Assembly (NCBI GenBank): GCA_030618505.1
Contig: JAUXDF010000229.1
Span: 1-5,671, forward strand
From: Spongiibacteraceae bacterium
Lineage (GTDB): Bacteria > Pseudomonadota > Gammaproteobacteria > Pseudomonadales > PIVM01
Direction: 5' to 3'
Length of the DNA: 5,671 bases
Shown piece by piece: positions 1 to 5,671 of the stretch (positions within the stretch are counted from its first letter, which is position 1; every line of letters starts with the position of its first letter). A model generated the notes under the pieces. It did no database searches. It had not been told where the DNA came from and saw only the letters and a list, made by a program, of their open reading frames with translations. A program made the translations under genes and the position numbers.

Positions 1-1473
1 GTGGCTAAGGGCTATATTAATGATCAGGCCGCCACCAGCGAAGCGTTTTTGACATTAAATGTGGAGGGGACAAACAGGCGCTTTTATAAAACCGGTGACT
101 TCGTTATTAGCACTGGCGAGGGTGGTTATAAGTTTGCGGGAAGAAAGGATAATCAGCTAAAAATCAGTGGCTACCGTGTCGAGTTGGCCGAGATCGAGGA
201 GCTTGGTGCAAGAATACCCGGTGTGGAAGATTGTGTGGCCGTTGCTGATGGAGAGGACCGCATCGCTTTTTACTATACAAAAGCAAAAGATAAAGAGGCG
301 GGTGTGGTAGAGGGCTCCTTACGTGACCGCCTGTTTATGAGCTTACCCTGGTATATGATGCCAGCCCATTTGCTCTGCGTGGATGAGATCCCGTTAACTA
401 TTAACGGCAAGGTGGATCGCAAGTTGCTGTCTTCTTTAATCGATAATAAGGTTAATGTCGCCGCTGGACAGTCCCCCCTTTATGAAAAAATAAAAGAGGT
501 ATGGGAGGAAATATTTCCAAAGCGAGAAATATTGGCGGATGATAATTTTTTTGATCTGGGAGGTGACTCACTGTGTGCTGTGCAGCTATTGACGAAAGTG
601 GAGTCCTCTTTAGGTTATGATTTACCCTTGTCGTGCCTTTACGCTTACCCGACGGTGGCATTGCTAAGCGCTAAACTCCAGGCTGATGGCAACAAAGGCT
701 TGCAATTATCCGGTGCTTTCTCAGATCAAATGATCTGTTTGCAGCAAGGCGATAAGCCGCCGCTGTATTGTTTTCACCCGCTTGGGGGGAATGTGTTTCA
801 ATATCGGCTGTTGGCGAAGTGTCTTGGTGAAGAGCGAGCGGTGTATGGTGTTCAGCCAGTAGGGATGGATGGAGCTCCGCCTATTAGGAATATTCAAGCC
901 ATGGCTGCCTATTATGTCCAGTGCCTGGAGTCAGTGCATAAAGGCGGAGAGTTTTTGTTAGCCGGCGGTTCAATGGGTGGGGTTCTGGCGCTTGAGGTCG
1001 CCCGCCAGTTGCTTAACAAAGGTCAAAAAGTCAATGCTGTCTTTATGTTCGATACGATGGGCCCCGGTGAGCTAAAGAGAGCGCCTGTTGTGAGCAAAGT
1101 GCTCGAGCAGCTAAAAACTGCTCGCGCGTTTATAAAAAATGCTCCGTTACTTATTCGAGCCAGGGCCTATTTACTGGGCGGTAAGCGTCTACCTAACTCG
1201 CTCAGATACCGATATATTGAATGGGTAAATTATTGGGCTCTTGAACACTATTTTTCGCAGCCGCTGAGCCGGGAAGCTTATCATGGCCAGGTTGTGCTGA
1301 TACGCCAGCCTCTACAGTCGTCGGGCATTTATGCAGATGAAAGTCTTGGCTGGGGCAAGGTAGTGAAAGAGGAGCTGTTGATAGGCTATGTAGATGCCCC
1401 TCACGACAAATTTATTGAGGCCGATGATTTTGAAACCCTCTTTACAAAGCTATTTGCCAAGGTGGTAGCATAG
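1..1473 (+). CDS. Nonribosomal peptide synthetase, C-terminal part (A-PCP-TE), 5' truncated
   Basis: This is the end of a peptide synthetase that activates an amino acid, loads it on a carrier and releases the finished chain. The window opens inside the adenylation domain: the first codon, GTG, reads as the Val of the A6-type motif (V)AKGYIN, so it is not a start. Visible adenylation motifs are YKTGD (29-33, A7), GRKDNQLKISG (47-57, A8), LPWYMMP (115-121, A9) and NGKVDR (135-140, A10, with catalytic Lys137). A carrier domain follows (about 155-225); LGGDS at 186-190 makes Ser190 the phosphopantetheine site. A type I thioesterase fills about 250-490, with GGSMG (nucleophile Ser324), probable Asp351 and His468. 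The substrate-binding pocket lies upstream, so the activated amino acid cannot be predicted. No condensation domain is visible. The gene ends ten bases from the convergent exosortase gene. Class assignment is secure; the product is unknown. Confidence 0.95.
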   Translation: MAKGYINDQAATSEAFLTLNVEGTNRRFYKTGDFVISTGEGGYKFAGRKDNQLKISGYRVELAEIEELGARIPGVEDCVAVADGEDRIAFYYTKAKDKEAGVVEGSLRDRLFMSLPWYMMPAHLLCVDEIPLTINGKVDRKLLSSLIDNKVNVAAGQSPLYEKIKEVWEEIFPKREILADDNFFDLGGDSLCAVQLLTKVESSLGYDLPLSCLYAYPTVALLSAKLQADGNKGLQLSGAFSDQMICLQQGDKPPLYCFHPLGGNVFQYRLLAKCLGEERAVYGVQPVGMDGAPPIRNIQAMAAYYVQCLESVHKGGEFLLAGGSMGGVLALEVARQLLNKGQKVNAVFMFDTMGPGELKRAPVVSKVLEQLKTARAFIKNAPLLIRARAYLLGGKRLPNSLRYRYIEWVNYWALEHYFSQPLSREAYHGQVVLIRQPLQSSGIYADESLGWGKVVKEELLIGYVDAPHDKFIEADDFETLFTKLFAKVVA

Positions 1474-1483
1474 CCTCTTCGAG

Positions 1484-2977
1484 TTAATCATCCAGCAGCT
1501 CAATCATGGTCTTGTCGTAGTCACTCTGAAGCGCGGTAATTAAATTAAGGGCCTCGGCACGGGTGATATCACATGTTTCGAGACAGTCGTAGCTCAGTGT
1601 AATAAGGGAGGCATCCGTTCGCCCCGTAATGAACTCAAGCGCTTGCAGCATTTTTGCTTGCCATGGCGATGTTGTGCTGCGAGAGCCAATGGCATACCAG
1701 TAGATAATCTCTTTGTTTTTTTTGTTCCGGGCAGACTGAATGTTCTCAAGCTTAACGGCGGGGCTTGATAGTGTTTTTACGCTTTTCCTATGCCAATGCT
1801 GCTGTTGATAAAGTTGATTTGAACCACTGATAAGTTCCTTTTCCTGGCTTTGATTAAAATAGATGGAAAAGTGAATATAAATTGGCTGTTCTGATGAAGA
1901 GAAATAAAAGGATGCGTGAGTATCCGCATTAAGGAAGCTCGGGCTCCAGTCTTTATCGTATGCCTCCCTTAAGTGTAATGCCGAGTAGCGCATAAATAGC
2001 GGTGAAAAGCTCCCCGTGACACTCGTTTTGTTTGTCTGTTTACTCCAGGCTGGGCCCGTTACCGTGATAAGCAGGCTGAGCGTGGGGGCCAGCAGCCAAT
2101 ATGCCTTGGCAGCGAAGGGTTTTTCGGTATCAGGCGAAGGTGATCTTAGGTTTTTAGTGGGTATTCTGCTGATTATAAGATTTAATAACGAAAATAGCGG
2201 TACAAGATATACGGCAAAAATAATCAAACCAAGCATCTCGTGATCTTTAATAAGACTGCTTTGCATATCTGTTATCTGGCCAATGAGTATCAATGCGATG
2301 ACCCGAGTCCAGTTGCACGCCAGACCAAAAAGAACTCCGACAGCTATAATCAAAGCAGTTTGTGTTATTGCACGCGCATAGAGGTAGCTATAAATAAGGG
2401 CGAAGGTAATGCTCATCAATAAGTAATTGAGGCCGCTGCAGCCAGAGGACACCTTAAAGGTGCCAGCCGGTATAGTGATAAAGGTGTCTTGTATATAAGC
2501 AGGCACATTGACAAGCCCGAGTGCAAAATCCGCTACGCTAACCGTTAATGCTTGCAGTGCCGGATTTAAAACGTCCCAGAAGGGTACAACGGTGTATAGC
2601 AACAAAAAGGGGAAGCATAGAATTCGGCCGATGGCATAGCCAAGCAGACTGGTTAGTGTCAGTAGGCCAATGGCTGGTAGCGCAAGTTGTTTGGCTATGC
2701 GCACATTGGTTATTTCGCCTAAAAACCACAGTGCAGCGGCACCGAGTAAGAGTAACAAGGGCCATAATGCGGGTTTGAGCGGAGCGCGGGCGATGTCTTT
2801 CCACTTGCTGGCGATAAATAGCAGGCTTATTAAAACAATCAGGTAACCGTGGGAGTAGGCTTCCTGTCGAGTGTTCCAGCGCGCATCAAAGGTGGCTGCG
2901 GTAGGGAAATAAACCACGCCAATAAAGAGGGCGGTAAAAATACAAATAACAATATATGTGAATTTAAGTCGGGACAT
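1484..2977 (-). CDS. xrtA: Exosortase A fused to a C-terminal EpsI domain
   Basis: This is an inner-membrane cysteine-protease-like enzyme thought to process proteins carrying a PEP-CTERM sorting tail. Using the ATG at 2977 the protein has 497 residues, the usual size for an XrtA-EpsI fusion. About eight hydrophobic segments span residues 6-271. The conserved triad is visible: Cys180 in SGCSGLNYL, Arg225 in NWTRVIALI and His246 in DHEMLG; the exosortase-typical SHGYL lies at 42-46. A further hydrophobic stretch (about 293-308) leads into an EpsI/DUF3485-like domain (about 310-497) with DW at 343-344 and YFNQSQEKELI at 373-383, probably periplasmic. An in-frame ATG at 3055 would add 26 mostly polar residues; it is not preferred because the membrane protein starts naturally at MSRLKFTYIV and the extension would consume the divergent promoter. 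Neither start has a clear Shine-Dalgarno sequence. The gene is divergent from its functional partners at 3081. Family is confident; the exact start is less so. Confidence 0.92.
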   Translation of the reverse strand: MSRLKFTYIVICIFTALFIGVVYFPTAATFDARWNTRQEAYSHGYLIVLISLLFIASKWKDIARAPLKPALWPLLLLLGAAALWFLGEITNVRIAKQLALPAIGLLTLTSLLGYAIGRILCFPFLLLYTVVPFWDVLNPALQALTVSVADFALGLVNVPAYIQDTFITIPAGTFKVSSGCSGLNYLLMSITFALIYSYLYARAITQTALIIAVGVLFGLACNWTRVIALILIGQITDMQSSLIKDHEMLGLIIFAVYLVPLFSLLNLIISRIPTKNLRSPSPDTEKPFAAKAYWLLAPTLSLLITVTGPAWSKQTNKTSVTGSFSPLFMRYSALHLREAYDKDWSPSFLNADTHASFYFSSSEQPIYIHFSIYFNQSQEKELISGSNQLYQQQHWHRKSVKTLSSPAVKLENIQSARNKKNKEIIYWYAIGSRSTTSPWQAKMLQALEFITGRTDASLITLSYDCLETCDITRAEALNLITALQSDYDKTMIELLDD

Positions 2978-3002
2978 AGCATAGTTTGGATGAAGTGATA
3001 AA

Positions 3003-3011
3003 TGATACAAT
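3003..3011 (+). promoter_or_regulatory. Candidate extended -10 promoter for the deacetylase-FemAB operon
   Basis: TGATACAAT fits the extended -10 pattern TGnTATAAT with one mismatch. It would start transcription near 3018 and leave a leader of about 60 bases before the ATG at 3081. No good -35 box lies at 16-18 bases; TTGGAT at 2986-2991 is only 14 bases away. An extended -10 can work with a weak -35. The call is inference from sequence and position. Confidence 0.45.
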
Positions 3012-3041
3012 ACACACGAATAATTATTGCTGCCTATTGTA
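3006..3041. promoter_or_regulatory. Imperfect 36-bp dyad, possible operator between divergent genes
   Basis: The sequence is symmetric about 3023.5. The outer arms TACAATA (3006-3012) and TATTGTA (3035-3041) are perfect complements, CA/TG pair at 3015-3016 with 3031-3032, and the centre AATAATTATT (3019-3028) is a perfect 10-bp palindrome. In all, 14 of 18 base pairs match. It lies between the two divergent genes and overlaps both candidate -10 boxes, so a dimeric regulator bound here could control both. AT-rich DNA produces such symmetry by chance more readily, so the operator role is inference. Confidence 0.4.
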
Positions 3042-3064
3042 AATTGAACCCCCATGCTTGGGAA
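3036..3064 (-). promoter_or_regulatory. Candidate promoter for xrtA
   Basis: Read on the minus strand, TTCCCA (3064-3059, four of six matches to TTGACA) is followed after 17 bases by TACAAT (3041-3036, five of six matches to TATAAT). Transcription would start near 3029 and give a leader of about 50 bases before the ATG at 2977. If real, this excludes the longer start at 3055. The evidence is positional and consensus-based only. Confidence 0.3.
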
Positions 3065-3080
3065 GCGGAATTAACTAAAT

Positions 3081-3971
3081 ATGAAGCATGCACTCACAGT
3101 TGATGTGGAAGATTATTTTCATGTCTCTGCCTTTGCCAATACCATTGATCGTAATCAGTGGGGTGACTTGCCGTCCAGAGTGGAAAACTCAACGCATACC
3201 CTCCTGGATTTGTTCGCTGAGCGTAACATTAAGGCTACTTTTTTTGTGCTGGGTTGGGTGGCTGAAAGAAACCCGGAACTTGTTAAGGCCATTGCTGCAC
3301 AAGGGCATGAAGTGGCCTGTCATGGCTATAGCCATCAATTAATATACAAGCAAACCCCTGCCGTTTTTAAAGAAGAAACATTTAGAGCGAAATCACTGCT
3401 AGAGGATATCATTGGTAAGCGCGTAAAAGGCTATAGGGCGGCAAGTTATTCTATTACTCCTTCGTCAATCTGGGCTTTAGACATTTTGGTGGAGGCGGGG
3501 TTTGATTATGACTCCAGCATCTTTCCGGTGCGCCATGACCGCTACGGTATGCCCGAGGCTCCAGCCTCCATTCATATCGCCAAAGCACCCGGCGGCGGTC
3601 AGCTGGTGGAGTTCCCTTTGAGCTCGGCAAAATTTATGAGCGCGCGCGTCCCGGCAGCGGGTGGCGGGTATTTTCGTTTGTACCCCTACTGGCTAACACG
3701 CCTATTATTGAAGCGCAGTGTTAAGGAAATTAATCAGCCCTTTATCTTCTATCTACATCCCTGGGAAGTCGATGTTGATCAGCCTCGGGTGAGCAACGCT
3801 TCCGCCTTATCGACCTTTAGGCATTACCAAAACCTGTCGCGTTGTCTGCCGCGTTTAAATCGACTGCTAAGTGATTTCGAGTTTGGCACGGTAGAAGACG
3901 TTATCGAACAGCAATGTGCTCTCAAAGCGCCCAGCAGCTTTTCGTATGCCTCGAATACCAACAAACAATGA
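3081..3971 (+). CDS. XrtA/PEP-CTERM-associated polysaccharide deacetylase (NodB fold)
   Basis: This is a carbohydrate esterase 4-type deacetylase of the subgroup found in exosortase A exopolysaccharide loci, predicted to remove N- or O-acetyl groups from an EPS precursor or polymer. It has 296 residues, close to the usual length, with no signal peptide, so it probably acts in the cytoplasm. NodB motifs appear in order: TVDVEDYF (6-13; Asp8 or Asp11 as metal/base residues), HGYSH (81-85, the two metal-binding His), RAASYS (119-124), YDSSIFP (143-149) and LHPWEVD (225-231, catalytic-type His226). The HPWEVDVDQPR stretch is characteristic of the XrtA-linked subgroup. A weak GGAA (3067-3070) lies ten bases before the ATG. 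The last residues overlap the next gene by ATGA, indicating co-translation. Substrate is inferred from family and context only. Confidence 0.93.
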   Translation: MKHALTVDVEDYFHVSAFANTIDRNQWGDLPSRVENSTHTLLDLFAERNIKATFFVLGWVAERNPELVKAIAAQGHEVACHGYSHQLIYKQTPAVFKEETFRAKSLLEDIIGKRVKGYRAASYSITPSSIWALDILVEAGFDYDSSIFPVRHDRYGMPEAPASIHIAKAPGGGQLVEFPLSSAKFMSARVPAAGGGYFRLYPYWLTRLLLKRSVKEINQPFIFYLHPWEVDVDQPRVSNASALSTFRHYQNLSRCLPRLNRLLSDFEFGTVEDVIEQQCALKAPSSFSYASNTNKQ

Positions 3972-5404
3972 TTAGCAGTAAAAAAGACAAACAAGCCTTC
4001 CTGACAGACCCTGAGCATTGGTTTAATACTCAGCAACTTGAAGTGTGCCAGGCCAGCCTTAATGAAATATTAAGTGATAAAGCGAATCAGCTAAAACACC
4101 ATAAAAAAATCAAAGAAGAAATGGGAGTTTTGTCGAGAAAAATAGGCGCAGCAAAAAAACAAAAGGAAGACAGCACACAATTAATTGCGGATATGCAAAA
4201 ATTGAGTGCGGATGCCAAAGCCGTGCAAGGGACGATTCGAGAGGCTGAAGAGTGCTTGTTGAGCCTTGCAGAACAAGCCCTGGAAACCTCTGCTAGCCCC
4301 GCCAGTGAAGATCAAGCGCTTAACGTTCAGTTTGCTGCATTCTCTGAGCAGGAATTTGAGCATATAGAGATTGCTGAGCTAAAAGACCAGGAGCCAAATG
4401 GTCAAGGCTTTGAGGCCTGTGTCGAGTTTGTCAAAATGCATCCCCAGGCCAGTGTCTACCACCTGCCGAACTGGGGGGGCTTGCTCAATAAAGTATTTGG
4501 TCATAAGAGTATCTATTTGTACGCGAGGGCAGAAGGGCGTGTACTGGGTGTCTTGCCGCTGGTTCAATTGAGCAGCCGCTTGTTTGGTAACTTTATTGTT
4601 TCCATGCCCTTTTTTAATTATGGCGGAGTCTTGGCGATTAATGATCAAGTGGCGCAGTTGCTGTTTGATAAAGGCCAGCTCTTTGCAAAAGCATTGGGTG
4701 CTCATCATATAGAATACCGCTCAAGGTCTAAATATAGCCAAATGCCAGGTCATGAAGACAAAGTGTCGATGTGGTTGGCCTTGCCAGATAAGGCAGAGCA
4801 GTTATGGGAGGCAATAGGGACAAAACTTCGCGCACAGATTAAAAAAGCACAAAGGCTTGGTCTGCAAACTGAAGTGGGGGGAGAGGAGTTGCTCGACGAC
4901 TTCTATCAGGTTTTTTCTGTCAATATGCGTGATTTGGGCACACCGGTTTACAGTAAAAACTTCTTCAGAAAAATACTGCAAAACAAATTTTCCTCAACCC
5001 GACTGGTTATTGTCAGGCATCAAGGCAAGGCGGTGTCAGGGGCTTTTCTGATCGGTTTTCAAGAGCGAATCGAGGTGCCGTGGGCATCGACATTAAGAGA
5101 TGCCAATCCGACGAATGCGAATATGCTGCTGTATTGGACCATGCTGGATTATGCCTGCAGCTCGGGTTATAAAACCTTTGATTTTGGCCGTTCGAGCAAA
5201 GATGCATCAACCTATAACTTTAAAAAGCAGTGGGGCGCGCAACCCGTGCAACTGTATTGGCACTACGGTTTGCCGGAAGGAGCAGAGCTGCCCCGTTTAA
5301 ACCCCAACAACCCCAAATACAAATTGCTGATTGCAGTCTGGAAAAGACTGCCAGTATGGTTAAGCCGAATGATCGGCCCGCTGGTGGTAAAAAACCTGCC
5401 CTGA
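3968..5404 (+). CDS. FemAB-family XrtA/PEP-CTERM-associated acyltransferase with N-terminal coiled-coil arm
   Basis: This is a GNAT-fold protein of the FemAB group that accompanies exosortase A loci. FemA/FemB relatives transfer amino acids from aminoacyl-tRNA to peptidoglycan precursors; the substrate of the XrtA-linked group is not established. The catalytic portion (about 125-478) carries the family hallmark FDFGRSSKDASTYNFKKQWG (404-423), followed by a QLYWHYGLP stretch. Ahead of it lies an unusual extension: residues about 10-105 are charged, predicted helical and coiled-coil, with LSRKIGAAKKQKED (55-68) closely resembling the seryl-tRNA synthetase arm; a Ser/Ala/Glu-rich linker (about 105-120) follows. 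The protein has 478 residues, against my recollection of roughly 330-350 for the family. The ATG at 3968 is chosen because it overlaps the upstream stop as ATGA; an in-frame ATG at 3914 would add 18 residues inside the deacetylase gene. No Shine-Dalgarno is visible at either, so coupling to the upstream gene is likely. No signal peptide is seen, implying a cytoplasmic protein. Confidence 0.9.
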   Translation: MISSKKDKQAFLTDPEHWFNTQQLEVCQASLNEILSDKANQLKHHKKIKEEMGVLSRKIGAAKKQKEDSTQLIADMQKLSADAKAVQGTIREAEECLLSLAEQALETSASPASEDQALNVQFAAFSEQEFEHIEIAELKDQEPNGQGFEACVEFVKMHPQASVYHLPNWGGLLNKVFGHKSIYLYARAEGRVLGVLPLVQLSSRLFGNFIVSMPFFNYGGVLAINDQVAQLLFDKGQLFAKALGAHHIEYRSRSKYSQMPGHEDKVSMWLALPDKAEQLWEAIGTKLRAQIKKAQRLGLQTEVGGEELLDDFYQVFSVNMRDLGTPVYSKNFFRKILQNKFSSTRLVIVRHQGKAVSGAFLIGFQERIEVPWASTLRDANPTNANMLLYWTMLDYACSSGYKTFDFGRSSKDASTYNFKKQWGAQPVQLYWHYGLPEGAELPRLNPNNPKYKLLIAVWKRLPVWLSRMIGPLVVKNLP

Positions 5405-5411
5405 TCAACAG

Positions 5412-5446
5412 TCCCTTCTCCCTGGGGAGAAGGTTAGGATGAGGGG
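5412..5446 (+). repeat. REP-like palindromic repeat, copy 1
   Basis: A 35-base unit of the CCCTCTCCC…GGGAGAGGG…GGGTGAGGGG type, starting eight bases after the FemAB stop. Arms CCTTCTCCC (5414-5422) and GGGAGAAGG (5425-5433) are perfect 9-base complements around TG, so a stable hairpin closes with a loop of about four bases. The tail TTAGGATGAGGGG follows. No T-run follows, so it is not a typical intrinsic terminator, though the hairpin may protect the mRNA 3' end. Such repeats are widespread between genes of many gammaproteobacteria. Confidence 0.75.
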
Positions 5447-5546
5447 CGGCGAAGCCATACTTGAATACACATGCGACCTTGTAGCCTTGATAGAGCTTGC
5501 GAAATCAGGGTTTTTTGACTTGCTGATTAAGACACTAGCTACCGCC

Positions 5547-5567
5547 CATCCGGAAACGGCTGTTTTT
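5547..5567 (+). terminator. Weak candidate intrinsic terminator
   Basis: CCG (5550-5552) and CGG (5557-5559) close a GAAA tetraloop; after one mismatch the stem adds CA/TG (5547-5548 with 5561-5562), and TTTTT (5563-5567) follows. The stem is short and has one mismatch, and lies about 140 bases beyond the FemAB stop. It is the only stem-plus-T-run seen downstream of the operon. Confidence 0.25.
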
Positions 5568-5569
5568 CT

Positions 5570-5622
5570 CCCTCTCCCTTTGGGAGCACCTAAAACAGGG
5601 TGTAAAAGGGCCGGGGTGAGGG
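5570..5622 (+). repeat. REP-like palindromic repeat, copy 2, with 20-base interruption
   Basis: The same repeat family as the copy just after the FemAB gene and in the same orientation. CTCCC (5574-5578), TTT and GGGAG (5582-5586) form the start of the hairpin; the rest of the unit, AGGGCCGGGGTGAGGG, resumes only at 5607. The intervening 20 bases (5587-5606) are not part of the usual unit and contain their own small inverted repeat, CACC (5587-5590) with GGTG (5599-5602). CCCTTT (5576-5581) can also pair with AAAGGG (5605-5610), giving an alternative longer structure. Confidence 0.65.
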
Positions 5623-5662
5623 AAGATTGAATTCAAAAAGTACCATTTTTATAGTCTTTTTA

Positions 5663-5671
5663 CCTCACCCT
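5663..5671 (-). repeat. Start of a third REP-like repeat copy, inverted, cut by the window end
   Basis: CCTCACCCT is the reverse complement of AGGGTGAGG, the tail of the repeat family seen at 5412-5446 and 5570-5622. It begins 40 bases after the second copy and faces the opposite way, the arrangement of a paired REP (BIME-like) element. Only nine bases are visible, so the call rests mainly on the neighbouring copies. Confidence 0.45.

Noticed and set aside
1..3. GTG as a true start codon of the first gene
   Set aside because: The codons that follow match the interior of an adenylation domain (A6-type motif), so the gene runs in from outside the window.
2538..2804. 88-residue minus-strand reading frame
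   Set aside because: It is an out-of-frame shadow of the exosortase membrane region.
2978..3055. Longer exosortase start at the ATG at 3055
   Set aside because: It adds 26 polar residues before a natural membrane-protein start, has no ribosome binding site and would cover the dyad and promoter region.
4379..4708. 109-residue minus-strand reading frame
   Set aside because: It lies wholly within the FemAB catalytic region and its translation looks like no protein family.
5503..5528. Inverted repeat AATCAG…CTGATT as a terminator
   Set aside because: The stem is only six pairs with a 14-base loop, and the T-run lies inside the loop rather than after the stem.
5439..5630. 63-residue reading frame downstream of the FemAB gene
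   Set aside because: It begins inside repeat copy 1 and runs through repeat copy 2, has no ribosome binding site and no recognisable domain.
5635..5661. AAAAAG…CTTTTT inverted repeat as a terminator
   Set aside because: It is a six-pair, almost entirely A/T stem with a 15-base loop, easily due to chance in AT-rich spacer DNA.
5412..5671. CRISPR array
   Set aside because: The repeats differ in sequence and orientation, and the gaps between them are unequal (about 120 and 40 bases).

Overview
The window is a piece of a gammaproteobacterial chromosome. The likely source is a marine or environmental bacterium with roughly even base composition; the genus cannot be named from the sequence. The main clue is three genes from the exosortase A (XrtA)/PEP-CTERM exopolysaccharide system, found in biofilm- and EPS-forming Gram-negative bacteria. 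A palindromic repeat of the CCCTCTCCC…GGGTGAGGG type, common between genes in proteobacteria, agrees with this.

Layout. Bases 1-1473 (+) hold the 3' end of a nonribosomal peptide synthetase: the end of an adenylation domain, a carrier domain and a chain-releasing thioesterase. It converges, with a 10-base gap, on an exosortase A fused to an EpsI-type domain at 1484-2977 (-). Bases 2978-3080 form a divergent promoter region with an imperfect 36-bp dyad. Rightward from it runs a tightly coupled pair: an XrtA-associated polysaccharide deacetylase (3081-3971) and a FemAB-family acyltransferase (3968-5404), overlapping by ATGA. Bases 5405-5671 hold no convincing gene. They carry two copies of a palindromic repeat, the start of a third in opposite orientation, and a weak possible terminator.

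How the genes fit together. In XrtA systems, exosortase is the membrane enzyme thought to cut PEP-CTERM-tagged proteins and pass them to the surface. The deacetylase and FemAB-like protein are regular companions in the linked EPS locus, probably modifying the polysaccharide or an attached group. The NRPS may be an unrelated neighbour, since it is on the other strand relative to xrtA and only its end is visible.

The most unusual points are: a charged coiled-coil N-terminal extension on the FemAB protein that resembles the tRNA-binding arm of seryl-tRNA synthetase; the symmetric dyad whose outer arms are themselves -10-like boxes on both strands; and xrtA placed divergently from its partner genes. 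No PEP-CTERM substrate, glycosyltransferase or regulator lies in the window.
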